From NCBI GenBank assembly GCA_934292805.1, contig CAKQXQ010000008.1, positions 10,534-74,533 on the forward strand: DNA of 64,000 nt. Direction: 5' to 3'. Below the pieces are notes generated by a model. It saw nothing but the letters and a program-made list of their open reading frames with translations. It was not told the origin of the DNA and made no database searches. The stretch is from an uncultured Roseburia sp. Lineage in GTDB: Bacteria; Bacillota; Clostridia; Lachnospirales; Lachnospiraceae. How positions within the stretch are numbered: the stretch's first letter is position 1; the number at the start of each line of letters is the position of its first letter. Positions 26,546-33,586 of the stretch are shown here, piece after piece. The translations under genes and the position numbers were made by a program.

Positions 26546-27121
26546 ATGAAATACAAAATAGTCAGCCACACAAAAGCGTTTGTAGAATTATTTTGGAAGA
26601 TAAAAGATTGGCAGTATCTGGCATTATACAGAGTCTTTGTTGCAACGATAATATTTTTAACAATTTGCATAATAAAAAAAGCACCAGTTGGATTCATCAT
26701 TGCTACAATATTTGTTTCCATTGCAGCTTTTATGCTTCCTGCAATCGTAATAATAGACCGATGCAAAATTGCAGCCATACGATTAGGGGAAAAATATAAG
26801 ATGGACAATGGAATATGTGAGATTTCTTTATATCCAGATCATATGGAGGTTTCGGATGCGGATACAATAAATTATAAGGCAGAATATCAATCCATAACCA
26901 ATTATTATAAGTTAAAACATTACTATTTTTTCCTTATTGTTACAGATGAGGTGATTCCAGTATTTATTGAGAGAAATGTACTTACTCATGAACAGCAGGA
27001 AGAACTGGAAGCAATTGTGTGGGAAAAAGCGGCGCAACAGAAAGAACAGTCTGTAAAGACAATTAAGGAAAAATTTGCATTTTATAAAATAAGCCCGGAA
27101 GGTGATATGTATGGTGTATGA
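26546..27121 (+). CDS. YcxB-like membrane protein, paralogue 4
   Basis: This more divergent 191-residue member has hydrophobic segments at about residues 28-78, then the YcxB-like pattern CEISLYPDHMEVSDADTINY, AEYQSITNYYKLKHYYFFL and IERNVLTHEQQEELEAIV. The C-terminus is longer than in the others. AAAGGAGCAG precedes the ATG. Its 3' end overlaps the next gene by 11 bp. It could act with its neighbours as a membrane heteromer, but nothing in the sequence shows this. Confidence 0.7.
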   Translation: MKYKIVSHTKAFVELFWKIKDWQYLALYRVFVATIIFLTICIIKKAPVGFIIATIFVSIAAFMLPAIVIIDRCKIAAIRLGEKYKMDNGICEISLYPDHMEVSDADTINYKAEYQSITNYYKLKHYYFFLIVTDEVIPVFIERNVLTHEQQEELEAIVWEKAAQQKEQSVKTIKEKFAFYKISPEGDMYGV

Positions 27122-27614
27122 GACAGTTATTGACAGAAAATTATTGTATCGGTTATATTCTTTAAATCGATTCGCTAAAACGGGCATAGTTGGAGTAATT
27201 CTCTGTATAAGACTTCTGCTGTCAGTCATTCGGGCAGAAACAGACAGCATATTTTTGATTGTATCCACAGTACTAATTTTATGGGGCATTACAGAAATTA
27301 TAGTGGCGTTGATCGGTCGCAAAAGAGAGGCTGTCAAAGTGCTGGAAAAAAATCATATCACTCAGTTTTGCCAGCAGATTATTTTTGAAGAGGACAATAT
27401 CAAAATTAAGAATATGTTGAATCAGAAAGAATTTGAGATTCCTTATGGCGAGATAAAAAAAGTAAGAAAGAAAAAATATCTTCTTGTTTTCCGGACAAAG
27501 GATGCACATATTTTTGTACTTGATAAATGGCAGATGTCAATCCCGCAGCAGGATCAGTTGCTTTGGATAATTCAGAAGAAAATGCCTTGGCTTCGGATGA
27601 AAGGATTGGCGTAA
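27111..27614 (+). CDS. YcxB-like membrane protein, paralogue 5
   Basis: This 167-residue protein has two hydrophobic segments (about residues 20-68) and a clear YcxB-like domain (CQQIIFEEDNIKIKNML, IPYGEIKKVRKKKYLLVFRT, IIQKKMPWLRMKG). I take the ATG at 27111, about 8 nt after AAGGTG, over the GTG at 27102. It overlaps the end of paralogue 4. A bidirectional terminator follows. Confidence 0.7.
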   Translation: MVYETVIDRKLLYRLYSLNRFAKTGIVGVILCIRLLLSVIRAETDSIFLIVSTVLILWGITEIIVALIGRKREAVKVLEKNHITQFCQQIIFEEDNIKIKNMLNQKEFEIPYGEIKKVRKKKYLLVFRTKDAHIFVLDKWQMSIPQQDQLLWIIQKKMPWLRMKGLA

Positions 27615-27627
27615 GTACCTAAAATCA

Positions 27628-27670
27628 AAATGCCTCCTATGATAAATAGAAAATCACAAGAGGCATTTTA
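27628..27670. terminator. Bidirectional terminator
   Basis: AAAATGCCTC (27628-27637) pairs perfectly with GAGGCATTTT (27661-27670). A/T tracts on both sides allow termination of the YcxB group and of the minus-strand remnant that faces it. Confidence 0.75.
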
Positions 27671-27720
27671 GATTTTTACAGATAATGTGGATTAAGCATT
27701 ATAAAATTCGTCGATTCCTT

Positions 27721-28044
27721 CTATAAGCTCATTGCATACTTGAATAGACATACTAAGTGCAAATTTCCATACATTGGAATAGAACCATAGCCAGAAGCAA
27801 CTTCTAAGCCGATGTCAGCGAATCCGTAAGAAGATCCGTCACCGGTTACCTGAACCCAGTTACCTTTTGTGCTTTCAACATAATTAATGCCCTTCCATTC
27901 TGGATGTCTGTCACCTGTCATACTTGAGCGACATGCTACGCGGCAGTTAGCAGGCGGATCAATGATAAAGCCACCAGAGAGTTTCCCGGCTGAATTACGG
28001 AAAACAATATTGCAGTAATAGTAATCACCACCCCATATCTAATT
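27721..28044 (-). pseudogene. Decayed small cargo-type gene lacking its start
   Basis: On the minus strand a frame stays open from about 28041 to the TAG at 27721 and encodes about 107 residues (GGDYYYCNIVFRNSAG, then NWVQVTGDGSSYGFAD). It has no start codon or ribosome binding site at its 5' end; the only ATG there opens a three-codon frame. The AGTTTACA-N15-TCTT promoter is still present just upstream (28048-28077). This indicates a deletion that removed the leader and N-terminus. The composition (Gly, Tyr, Trp, Ser, Asn) resembles the product at 24310, but I cannot prove homology. Confidence 0.6.
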
Positions 28045-28047
28045 AGT

Positions 28048-28077
28048 AATAAGAAGATAGGTAATAATTTGTAAACT
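28048..28077 (-). promoter_or_regulatory. TcdR-type sigma-dependent promoter, copy C (orphaned)
   Basis: Minus strand AGTTTACA, 15 nt, TCTTATT, with the same spacing as the copies at 24359 and 32323. It now drives only a remnant frame, so it is probably a relic of a third regulon member. Confidence 0.6.
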
Positions 28078-28154
28078 TATAGGGAAAATTTTGGTCTTGT
28101 AAATTGGTATTTATATAAATTGCAATAATAATAAAACAATAAAGGAAAAAATAT

Positions 28155-29798
28155 ATGGAAAGAGACATAGCGAAAAAAAGAATCATCAGAGCGGTTATTG
28201 TGGTTACAGGCATTTTTCTGATTTCTATTTTTATAAAGAAAAATGAGAAAGTTGACCGCTTAGCTGAAACCGAGAATACAGAGTTTCAGGAAATAATATT
28301 AGATACGGAGAATGATTTAAAAACCGAAACACAAGAAAGCAGATACACGTTGCCAACGGAATTTATTTATGATATGAGACTGGATGCAGAGTCTGTTGAA
28401 GATTATTATATAAAGATTAAAGCTGGCGGCAGATACACTATTGATGAAGACGGAGTTTTATGGGGAAGAGGACCAAATGATTATGGTCAGCTTGGACTTG
28501 GACATCGGTGTGAAGGACACAATGAAAAAGTAAAAATGGCAGAGAATGTAGTTCATGTAGATTCAGCAAATGGGTTTGTGATATGGCTGACAGATAAAGG
28601 AGAGTTGTACGGTGTTGGAAATGACAGTTATTATAACTTGTATCAACACACGGAATTTTTGATAGAAGACTATAATAAACCGGAAGAACAGTGTGTAACG
28701 AACCCAGTTTTATTATTGGAGAATGTAAGTTATGCCAGATGTGGCTATACGGATGTAGTAGCTTTGAAGAAAGATGGAACAGTCTGGACATGGGGATTAG
28801 TATGGAAAGATTGTAACGGTGATGGATATGCCAAAAGAAGACCAAAACAGATTCTTTCAGGTGTCAAGTTCATTACAGGTGGATTATATAATCATGCTGC
28901 TTTAAAAGAGGATGGAACAGTTTGGACATGGGGAGATAATGATTATGGAAATTGTGGAAGTGATAAAGCAGATCATTTTTCAGAACCGCAGATGGTGGCG
29001 GATAATGTTGTAAGAGTATGGACAGGATCTTTGAATTATTCATCCCGGGAGATTGACAAAAAAGATCCTGGGTATTCATTGGAATATGAATCAACAAATG
29101 CATATAGTTATAAAAACACGATTATAGAAAAGAAAGATGGCACATTTTATGCATGTGGAATAATCATAGATAAAGAAAAATCACCGATACACTATGGATT
29201 AGTAGGTGCTTATATATTTCAAACGGGAGAGTTTGTCCAGTTGGATTGGAATGAAGCTATGTTGAACAAAGCACAGAAAGAATTTGTATTTGATCCATTA
29301 ACAAAAGTACCTGGTGATATAGAGCCGGATGAGGTAGAATATATCAGAAGATATGCAATACCAGAGCAAACGTTTGATGTATATCTGGAAGATTGGGGAA
29401 ATGTGACATTTGTGACCTGTGAACGAAGTCTGCAAGAAGAATATGCCAGTAAAGATGTAAAGTTTTATCTTGTAAAAGGTGATCAGGTATTATATAAATT
29501 CCCATATCGCTATAAGAATAACTACACAGGGAATGGGGGAATTGGAAGATTGGAAGAAGTAAAGGCGATTGCTTTTCGTGACATCAATCGAGATGGTAAA
29601 AAAGATGTAATTATTATTTCGCATTATTTTCCAAGTATGCTTGATAATTATATTTGCGATGTAAGAGTTCACATTTATGTGGCAGAAGAAAAAAGTTTCC
29701 GCTGTGCATCAGAAATATCCGAAGATATTGAAGAAAATGTAGATTGGGAAAATATAACAATCGATAGAGTATGTAATTACCTGAATTCAAAAGAATAG
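28155..29798 (+). CDS. Membrane-anchored RCC1-repeat protein B with C-terminal calcium-site-like domain
   Basis: This 547-residue protein has a basic N-terminus and one hydrophobic helix (about residues 9-27) as a membrane anchor. RCC1-type repeats follow (about residues 95-350), with DGVLWGRGPNDYGQLGLG, DGTVWTWG and WTWGDNDYGNCG. The last 150 residues form another domain with FRDINRDGKKDVIIIS, an FG-GAP/EF-hand-like DxNxDGxxD pattern that would bind calcium. It is the intact parent of the fragment at 23117 and a paralogue of the protein at 24526. A likely role is extracellular sensing or binding. It is followed by a convergent terminator. Confidence 0.85.
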   Translation: MERDIAKKRIIRAVIVVTGIFLISIFIKKNEKVDRLAETENTEFQEIILDTENDLKTETQESRYTLPTEFIYDMRLDAESVEDYYIKIKAGGRYTIDEDGVLWGRGPNDYGQLGLGHRCEGHNEKVKMAENVVHVDSANGFVIWLTDKGELYGVGNDSYYNLYQHTEFLIEDYNKPEEQCVTNPVLLLENVSYARCGYTDVVALKKDGTVWTWGLVWKDCNGDGYAKRRPKQILSGVKFITGGLYNHAALKEDGTVWTWGDNDYGNCGSDKADHFSEPQMVADNVVRVWTGSLNYSSREIDKKDPGYSLEYESTNAYSYKNTIIEKKDGTFYACGIIIDKEKSPIHYGLVGAYIFQTGEFVQLDWNEAMLNKAQKEFVFDPLTKVPGDIEPDEVEYIRRYAIPEQTFDVYLEDWGNVTFVTCERSLQEEYASKDVKFYLVKGDQVLYKFPYRYKNNYTGNGGIGRLEEVKAIAFRDINRDGKKDVIIISHYFPSMLDNYICDVRVHIYVAEEKSFRCASEISEDIEENVDWENITIDRVCNYLNSKE

Positions 29799-29804
29799 AA
29801 TAGG

Positions 29805-29850
29805 TAAAACCCCTCTTATTAGCCTAATGGCTATATATAGAGAGGTTTTA
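29805..29850. terminator. Bidirectional terminator between the RCC1 gene and the muramidase gene
   Basis: TAAAACC with CCTCT (29805-29816) pairs with AGAG-AGGTTTTA (29839-29850), and a second stem, AGCC-N4-GGCT, sits at the top. The A/T flanks serve both converging transcripts. Confidence 0.7.
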
Positions 29851-29864
29851 TCTATTAAAATGTT

Positions 29865-32279
29865 TTAAATATAAGAGATGGAATAATACTCAGTATTTTC
29901 TGTAAGAGGTTTTTGATAGGCAGCCCCATTACCATTATAAATCTGACCTATTTGATAAAAATCTCTGGCTTTGCATGCAGCAAGTAATGCACCATCCCGG
30001 TAGGATAGAAGAAAATCTTTATATCCACTGAGCTGATTAAGTTCATCATCTTTAAAGAAATTATACATATCAGTTGCAGATTTACAGATGGCGATTTTGC
30101 CTTGGTCATCTTTATGGTTGATACATTCGTAATTGCCACCCATTATCTGAGGCAGCCCCATACTGATCGCTTTGCAAGCGGCTTCAGAGTCAATTGTAGA
30201 AGCTAATTCGAATGCCTCATATTCACTGGTTTGACCGTTACCGTGAGTTTTCTTCCATTCACCCTCTTTGTAATAATAGTGAATGTCATTTTCAATTTTG
30301 AATACACTGACTGCTGCAGGAGCATTTCCGACTGCTTCTAGGAACGTATGATTTTCAAATCTGATTTTAAGTTTGTCGTTAATCAAACCTATACCGCCGG
30401 ATTCTGTCAGAAGAATTCCACCAAGTACGTCCTCATCAATTCCAGTATTGACAGAAATTTCAGCAATAGTGGAGCCATGTCTTCTGCGTAAATTTCTGGC
30501 ATCAGAAGTTGTGGATTTACAGGATTCCAAAACCATAAGAAAATCTTTCGATACATTGCTACTGGTAGGCAGTCCAAAATCATATTCTAAATTGTAAATA
30601 GCAGCTAAAGTTCCGGTGGAAAAACGACCATCCGGAAATCCGCAGGAATATCCGGCTACGTTTAGCTTTTTCTGCATAGTTTCCACTCCACTACTATAGC
30701 GGAGTTTGCTGTCAGGACGAAAATATCCTGTTCCGGAAAGAACATCTTCATAAGTATATCTGGAATTATCATAACCTACAAAGCCTGGGAGAAAATTTTG
30801 TGGTGCAGTAGCTGTTCTTCGTGGAGATGCAATGCATTTATCATAATCCATATTAGCAAATTCAGAATCTTTTTTCCCTACTGTAGTAAACTGATCATAT
30901 GCCCAGTTTTCAGGCATCTTCTGACCTATATTGCATGTGAAGCCAGATGACATGTCACATACAAAACTGCTGCTGCAAAGATTATTTTCAGCCAGTTTGG
31001 TGCATACATAGCGAGGTGCATAAACACCCAACTTATAAACATTAGAAAGAATTTTTTTTGCAGCATCAAAATATGGAATGATCTTACTTTCGATATCTGC
31101 AAATAGTACATCAAAATCCACACTGAAATAAATAGTGGCAGAAGATGGGAAACCAAAATTTTGAGCTGCCTTCATAGCTTCAACAGCATCTTTAGAACCT
31201 TGAGTGGCAGAAAAATAAGCTGCACTATTACCACTTGTCTGAAAGATAGGGAAAATATTTAAACCTTCTGTGATAAGGATTTCCATTTCATCATAGGTTA
31301 GAGCTTTATTTAAGGCTCCATCAACAGAAGCATTTGTCAAATATCTACCGACATCTGTATATCCGGCAGCTTTAATCGCAGCAGCATTTGCAGTCGTAAT
31401 TTTTGTGGCTGTGTCGAGTGCAGTTGCTTTTCTATCAGAAGAACCTTTACTTGTCACAAGTGAAGCCCATGTCTGCTTGCCGCAGATTCCATCTGGATTA
31501 AGTCCGATAAAGTCTTGAAATTTCTTTAAACTTGTGTAGGTATTGTTGTCAAAACTTTCACTGAATCCAGGAAAAAATCCATTAATAGTAAGGCACCACT
31601 GGAGAATTCTTTTTGAATTTGTAAAACCGTTGGTGTTAACGGAAAGAGTTGGAGCTTTTTTGAGTGTTCCAGGTCCGAAGCCACCATCGACAGTAGTACC
31701 CCATTCGATTTGTAATGCCTTAATTAGATTCTTTTGTGAATTACGATCCCAGAGCCCATTAGGTGCAATCAAGCCAATTGTAGAACCATAGTATTTATTA
31801 AGGCCCATCTGAATTTGATGCTTATAGGTATCGTAAACATCGTTAGTTTCTTTGAAACCATATCCATTTGTGTTCATAATTCCCTTAAGTATATAAGGAT
31901 ATACAATTTTGTCAGGAGTAATACCGGCTAAAGTCTGGAAAGTGGCAACAGCTTTTGCCGTTAAAGACCCAAAAATTCCTGTAAATCCTCCGGGAGAAAT
32001 ACCTTTACACCATAAAGAACCCTGCAAAATGTAGATGATATTTTTCGGAACATCTGACTCTGGAATAAGGCTTTCCTTTAAAGTTGGACATTTGCTTAAA
32101 GTGTCATTGCCAAATACTCCGTCTGGTTTACTGCATCCAATTTCAATTTGTAAAGCATAAATTAAGGCCTTAAATGTTGCCTGTCCGGTTCGTCCATCTT
32201 CGTCAATAGTTGGAAAACCATTAATGTTTCCGTACGTTTTGTTTAACCATTTTTGTGTTTGTAATACACGTGAATCCAT
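29865..32279 (-). CDS. Multidomain peptidoglycan hydrolase (PG-binding, DUF1906 and N-acetylmuramidase domains), no signal peptide
   Basis: This 804-residue cell-wall enzyme has several domains. Residues 1-290 hold three or four peptidoglycan-binding-like repeats (DGRTGQATFKALIYALQIE; DGICGKQTWASL). Residues about 293-486 match the DUF1906 glycoside-hydrolase-like TIM barrel (AAAIKAAGYTDVGRYLT, ATIYFSVDFDV). About 530-600 is another binding module. About 615-800 is an N-acetylmuramidase-type domain with GGILLTESGG (likely catalytic Glu) and KIRFENHTF. There is no signal peptide or membrane segment, as in phage endolysins and holin-released toxins. The ATG at 32279 follows AAAGGTGG; the GTG at 32291 is less likely. 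A TcdR-type promoter precedes it, and it is divergent from the sigma gene. Confidence 0.9.
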   Translation of the reverse strand: MDSRVLQTQKWLNKTYGNINGFPTIDEDGRTGQATFKALIYALQIEIGCSKPDGVFGNDTLSKCPTLKESLIPESDVPKNIIYILQGSLWCKGISPGGFTGIFGSLTAKAVATFQTLAGITPDKIVYPYILKGIMNTNGYGFKETNDVYDTYKHQIQMGLNKYYGSTIGLIAPNGLWDRNSQKNLIKALQIEWGTTVDGGFGPGTLKKAPTLSVNTNGFTNSKRILQWCLTINGFFPGFSESFDNNTYTSLKKFQDFIGLNPDGICGKQTWASLVTSKGSSDRKATALDTATKITTANAAAIKAAGYTDVGRYLTNASVDGALNKALTYDEMEILITEGLNIFPIFQTSGNSAAYFSATQGSKDAVEAMKAAQNFGFPSSATIYFSVDFDVLFADIESKIIPYFDAAKKILSNVYKLGVYAPRYVCTKLAENNLCSSSFVCDMSSGFTCNIGQKMPENWAYDQFTTVGKKDSEFANMDYDKCIASPRRTATAPQNFLPGFVGYDNSRYTYEDVLSGTGYFRPDSKLRYSSGVETMQKKLNVAGYSCGFPDGRFSTGTLAAIYNLEYDFGLPTSSNVSKDFLMVLESCKSTTSDARNLRRRHGSTIAEISVNTGIDEDVLGGILLTESGGIGLINDKLKIRFENHTFLEAVGNAPAAVSVFKIENDIHYYYKEGEWKKTHGNGQTSEYEAFELASTIDSEAACKAISMGLPQIMGGNYECINHKDDQGKIAICKSATDMYNFFKDDELNQLSGYKDFLLSYRDGALLAACKARDFYQIGQIYNGNGAAYQKPLTENTEYYSISYI

Positions 32280-32322
32280 ATAAATTTCCACCTTTCGTTT
32301 GATTTGTAAGCTTACATCATAT

Positions 32323-32352
32323 AGAAAGAAGCTTTGAAGTTAAATGTAAACT
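32323..32352 (-). promoter_or_regulatory. TcdR-type sigma-dependent promoter, copy B (muramidase)
   Basis: Minus strand AGTTTACA, 15 nt, TCTTTCT, about 45 nt before the ATG. It is the best-supported copy because it faces away from the sigma-factor gene itself. A palindrome, TGTAAGCTTACA, lies in the leader, in the position where copy A has GATTTGCAAATC. Confidence 0.72.
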
Positions 32353-32416
32353 GAAAATAGAAATAATTAATTAGAATTGAGACGAGACATAAAATAAAAA
32401 TAGAAACTAAAAACAC

Positions 32417-32458
32417 TTGTAAATATGAAGAAAATCATGTAAACTAAAAAAATAGTTT
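32417..32458 (+). promoter_or_regulatory. Sigma-gene promoter with candidate BlaI operator
   Basis: AAACTA-N6-TAGTTT (32441-32458) is a perfect palindrome with the same geometry as those at blaI (21180-21197) and upstream of the M56 gene (33456-33473). A weak sigma-A-like promoter, TTGTAA (32417-32422) and TAAACT (32440-32445) with a 17-nt spacer, would be covered by it. That is the expected placement for repression. Confidence 0.6.
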
Positions 32459-32502
32459 CTAAATTTAAAATATCATGCTTATTACCTTAAGGGTGATATT
32501 TG

Positions 32503-33024
32503 ATGAATGAAACTACAACAGATAAAGTACGTGCTTACAAGAATGGAGATTTGGCAGCTATGAATCAGCTATTAGAACAATTCGAGCCATTAATAAAAAG
32601 TCAGGCACGTGATTTTGGAGCAAATGAGAAGGAAGATGCAGCACAGGAACTGAGGATTGCATTATTTCAGGCAGTACAGCAGATTGAGTATTTTGATTCC
32701 GAAGCACAGGTGAACAGCTATATTATCAAATCTGTAAAATCGAAAAAAATATATCTGTACCGGAAACATAAGAAAAAGTGCGAATATGAAACTGCAATAC
32801 TAGAGGATATGGACTTCAAAATGAGAGACAATGCATACGAAGATGCAGTATTTTATACGGATTTGGTTCGACATATTGAGAAAATGCCAGAAAAGTATCG
32901 CAATATTCTGACACAGATTTTGGAAGGAAAGAATGATTCTGAAATTGCGGATAACATGAATCTTTCCAGACAATATGTGAACCGCATAAAGAAAAAGATG
33001 CTTTCAGAAGAAAACATCTTTTAA
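32503..33024 (+). CDS. Small sigma-70-family factor of the TcdR/BotR/UviA type
   Basis: This 173-residue protein has sigma region 2 in its first half (MNQLLEQFEPLIKSQARDFG, DAAQELRIALFQAVQQI, then SYIIKSVKSKKIYLYRK) and region 4 at the end (MPEKYRNILTQILEGKNDSEIADNM, then LSRQYVNRIKKKM as recognition helix). The size and the ending LSRQ-V-KKK resemble BotR, TetR, TcdR and UviA, the clostridial group that directs toxin and bacteriocin genes. No anti-sigma gene adjoins it. Its neighbours, a muramidase with a TTTACA promoter and a UviB-like holin, fit that group. The start is ATG 32503 after AAGGGTG; a TTG lies 3 nt upstream. Assignment to the subgroup is by pattern. Confidence 0.82.
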   Translation: MNETTTDKVRAYKNGDLAAMNQLLEQFEPLIKSQARDFGANEKEDAAQELRIALFQAVQQIEYFDSEAQVNSYIIKSVKSKKIYLYRKHKKKCEYETAILEDMDFKMRDNAYEDAVFYTDLVRHIEKMPEKYRNILTQILEGKNDSEIADNMNLSRQYVNRIKKKMLSEENIF

Positions 33025-33040
33025 AGAAAGTCAACATGAT

Positions 33041-33301
33041 TTAAATATTAGTATCCAGAGGCTTTAATAATTTATAAGGCTCTACGTTCAGTTCCCTCGC
33101 AATATTGAAGAAAGTTTCCATAGAGAATGAACGTATATTATTTGTAGATTCTAACTGACTGATATAAGATGTTGACAGATTTACCTTTTCAGCAAGTACT
33201 GCTTGGGTATAGCCTACACATCTGCGATAATGGCTAATATTGAGTGCAATTGTGTGATAATAATCAACATTTTCAAATTTTGGTGTTGCTGTTTTTGACA
33301 T
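33041..33301 (-). CDS. XRE-family helix-turn-helix regulator
   Basis: This 86-residue DNA-binding protein is little more than one XRE/Cro domain: ALNISHYRRCVGYTQAVLAEKVNLSTSYISQLES, then METFFNIARELNVEPYKLLKPL. AAAGGAG precedes the ATG. It converges on the sigma-factor gene, with 16 bp between the stops. A role in controlling the sigma factor or the M56 unit is plausible from position only. Confidence 0.88.
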   Translation of the reverse strand: MSKTATPKFENVDYYHTIALNISHYRRCVGYTQAVLAEKVNLSTSYISQLESTNNIRSFSMETFFNIARELNVEPYKLLKPLDTNI

Positions 33302-33422
33302 AAAAATCTCCTTTCATTTGTCCGATATTAGATTGTAGTGACAAATGATATAAATAGCATACATTTATTATTTGAAAATATAAATCAACGCAAAATGATA
33401 AAATATTAACGGAGAGTTAATG

Positions 33423-33473
33423 TATAATGAAATTACAGGCGAAATACTTTATCATAAACTATAGACTTAGTTT
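33423..33473 (+). promoter_or_regulatory. Control region upstream of the M56 gene with candidate BlaI operator
   Basis: TATAAT (33423-33428) is followed by AAACTA-N6-TAGTTT (33456-33473), the third copy of the island palindrome, placed downstream of the -10 box as at blaI. A smaller palindrome, TTAAC-N5-GTTAA (33406-33420), lies just upstream. No good -35 box is visible. Confidence 0.55.
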
Positions 33474-33489
33474 TTAGGAGGATAAGTCG

Positions 33490-33564
33490 GTGAAGAATAT
33501 AATAAAGGTAGGGAAGACATTGCCCATTAGAAGCTGCCGCCTGAAAATGACAGAAATAAAATAA
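33490..33564 (+). CDS. Possible 24-codon peptide ahead of the M56 protease
   Basis: TAGGAGG lies 9 nt before a GTG that opens a 24-codon frame (MKNIIKVGKTLPIRSCRLKM), ending 22 nt before the M56 gene. The ribosome binding site is strong. It could be a leader peptide, a remnant of a larger gene, or chance. Confidence 0.3.
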   Translation: MKNIIKVGKTLPIRSCRLKMTEIK

Positions 33565-33586
33565 GTAATACTGGGAGAAGATACAG

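Noticed and set aside
32439..32446. Another AGTTTACA (minus strand) between the muramidase and sigma genes
   Set aside because: No TCTT box follows at 15 nt, so it lacks the second half of the promoter; it is better explained as part of the AAACTA-N6-TAGTTT palindrome.
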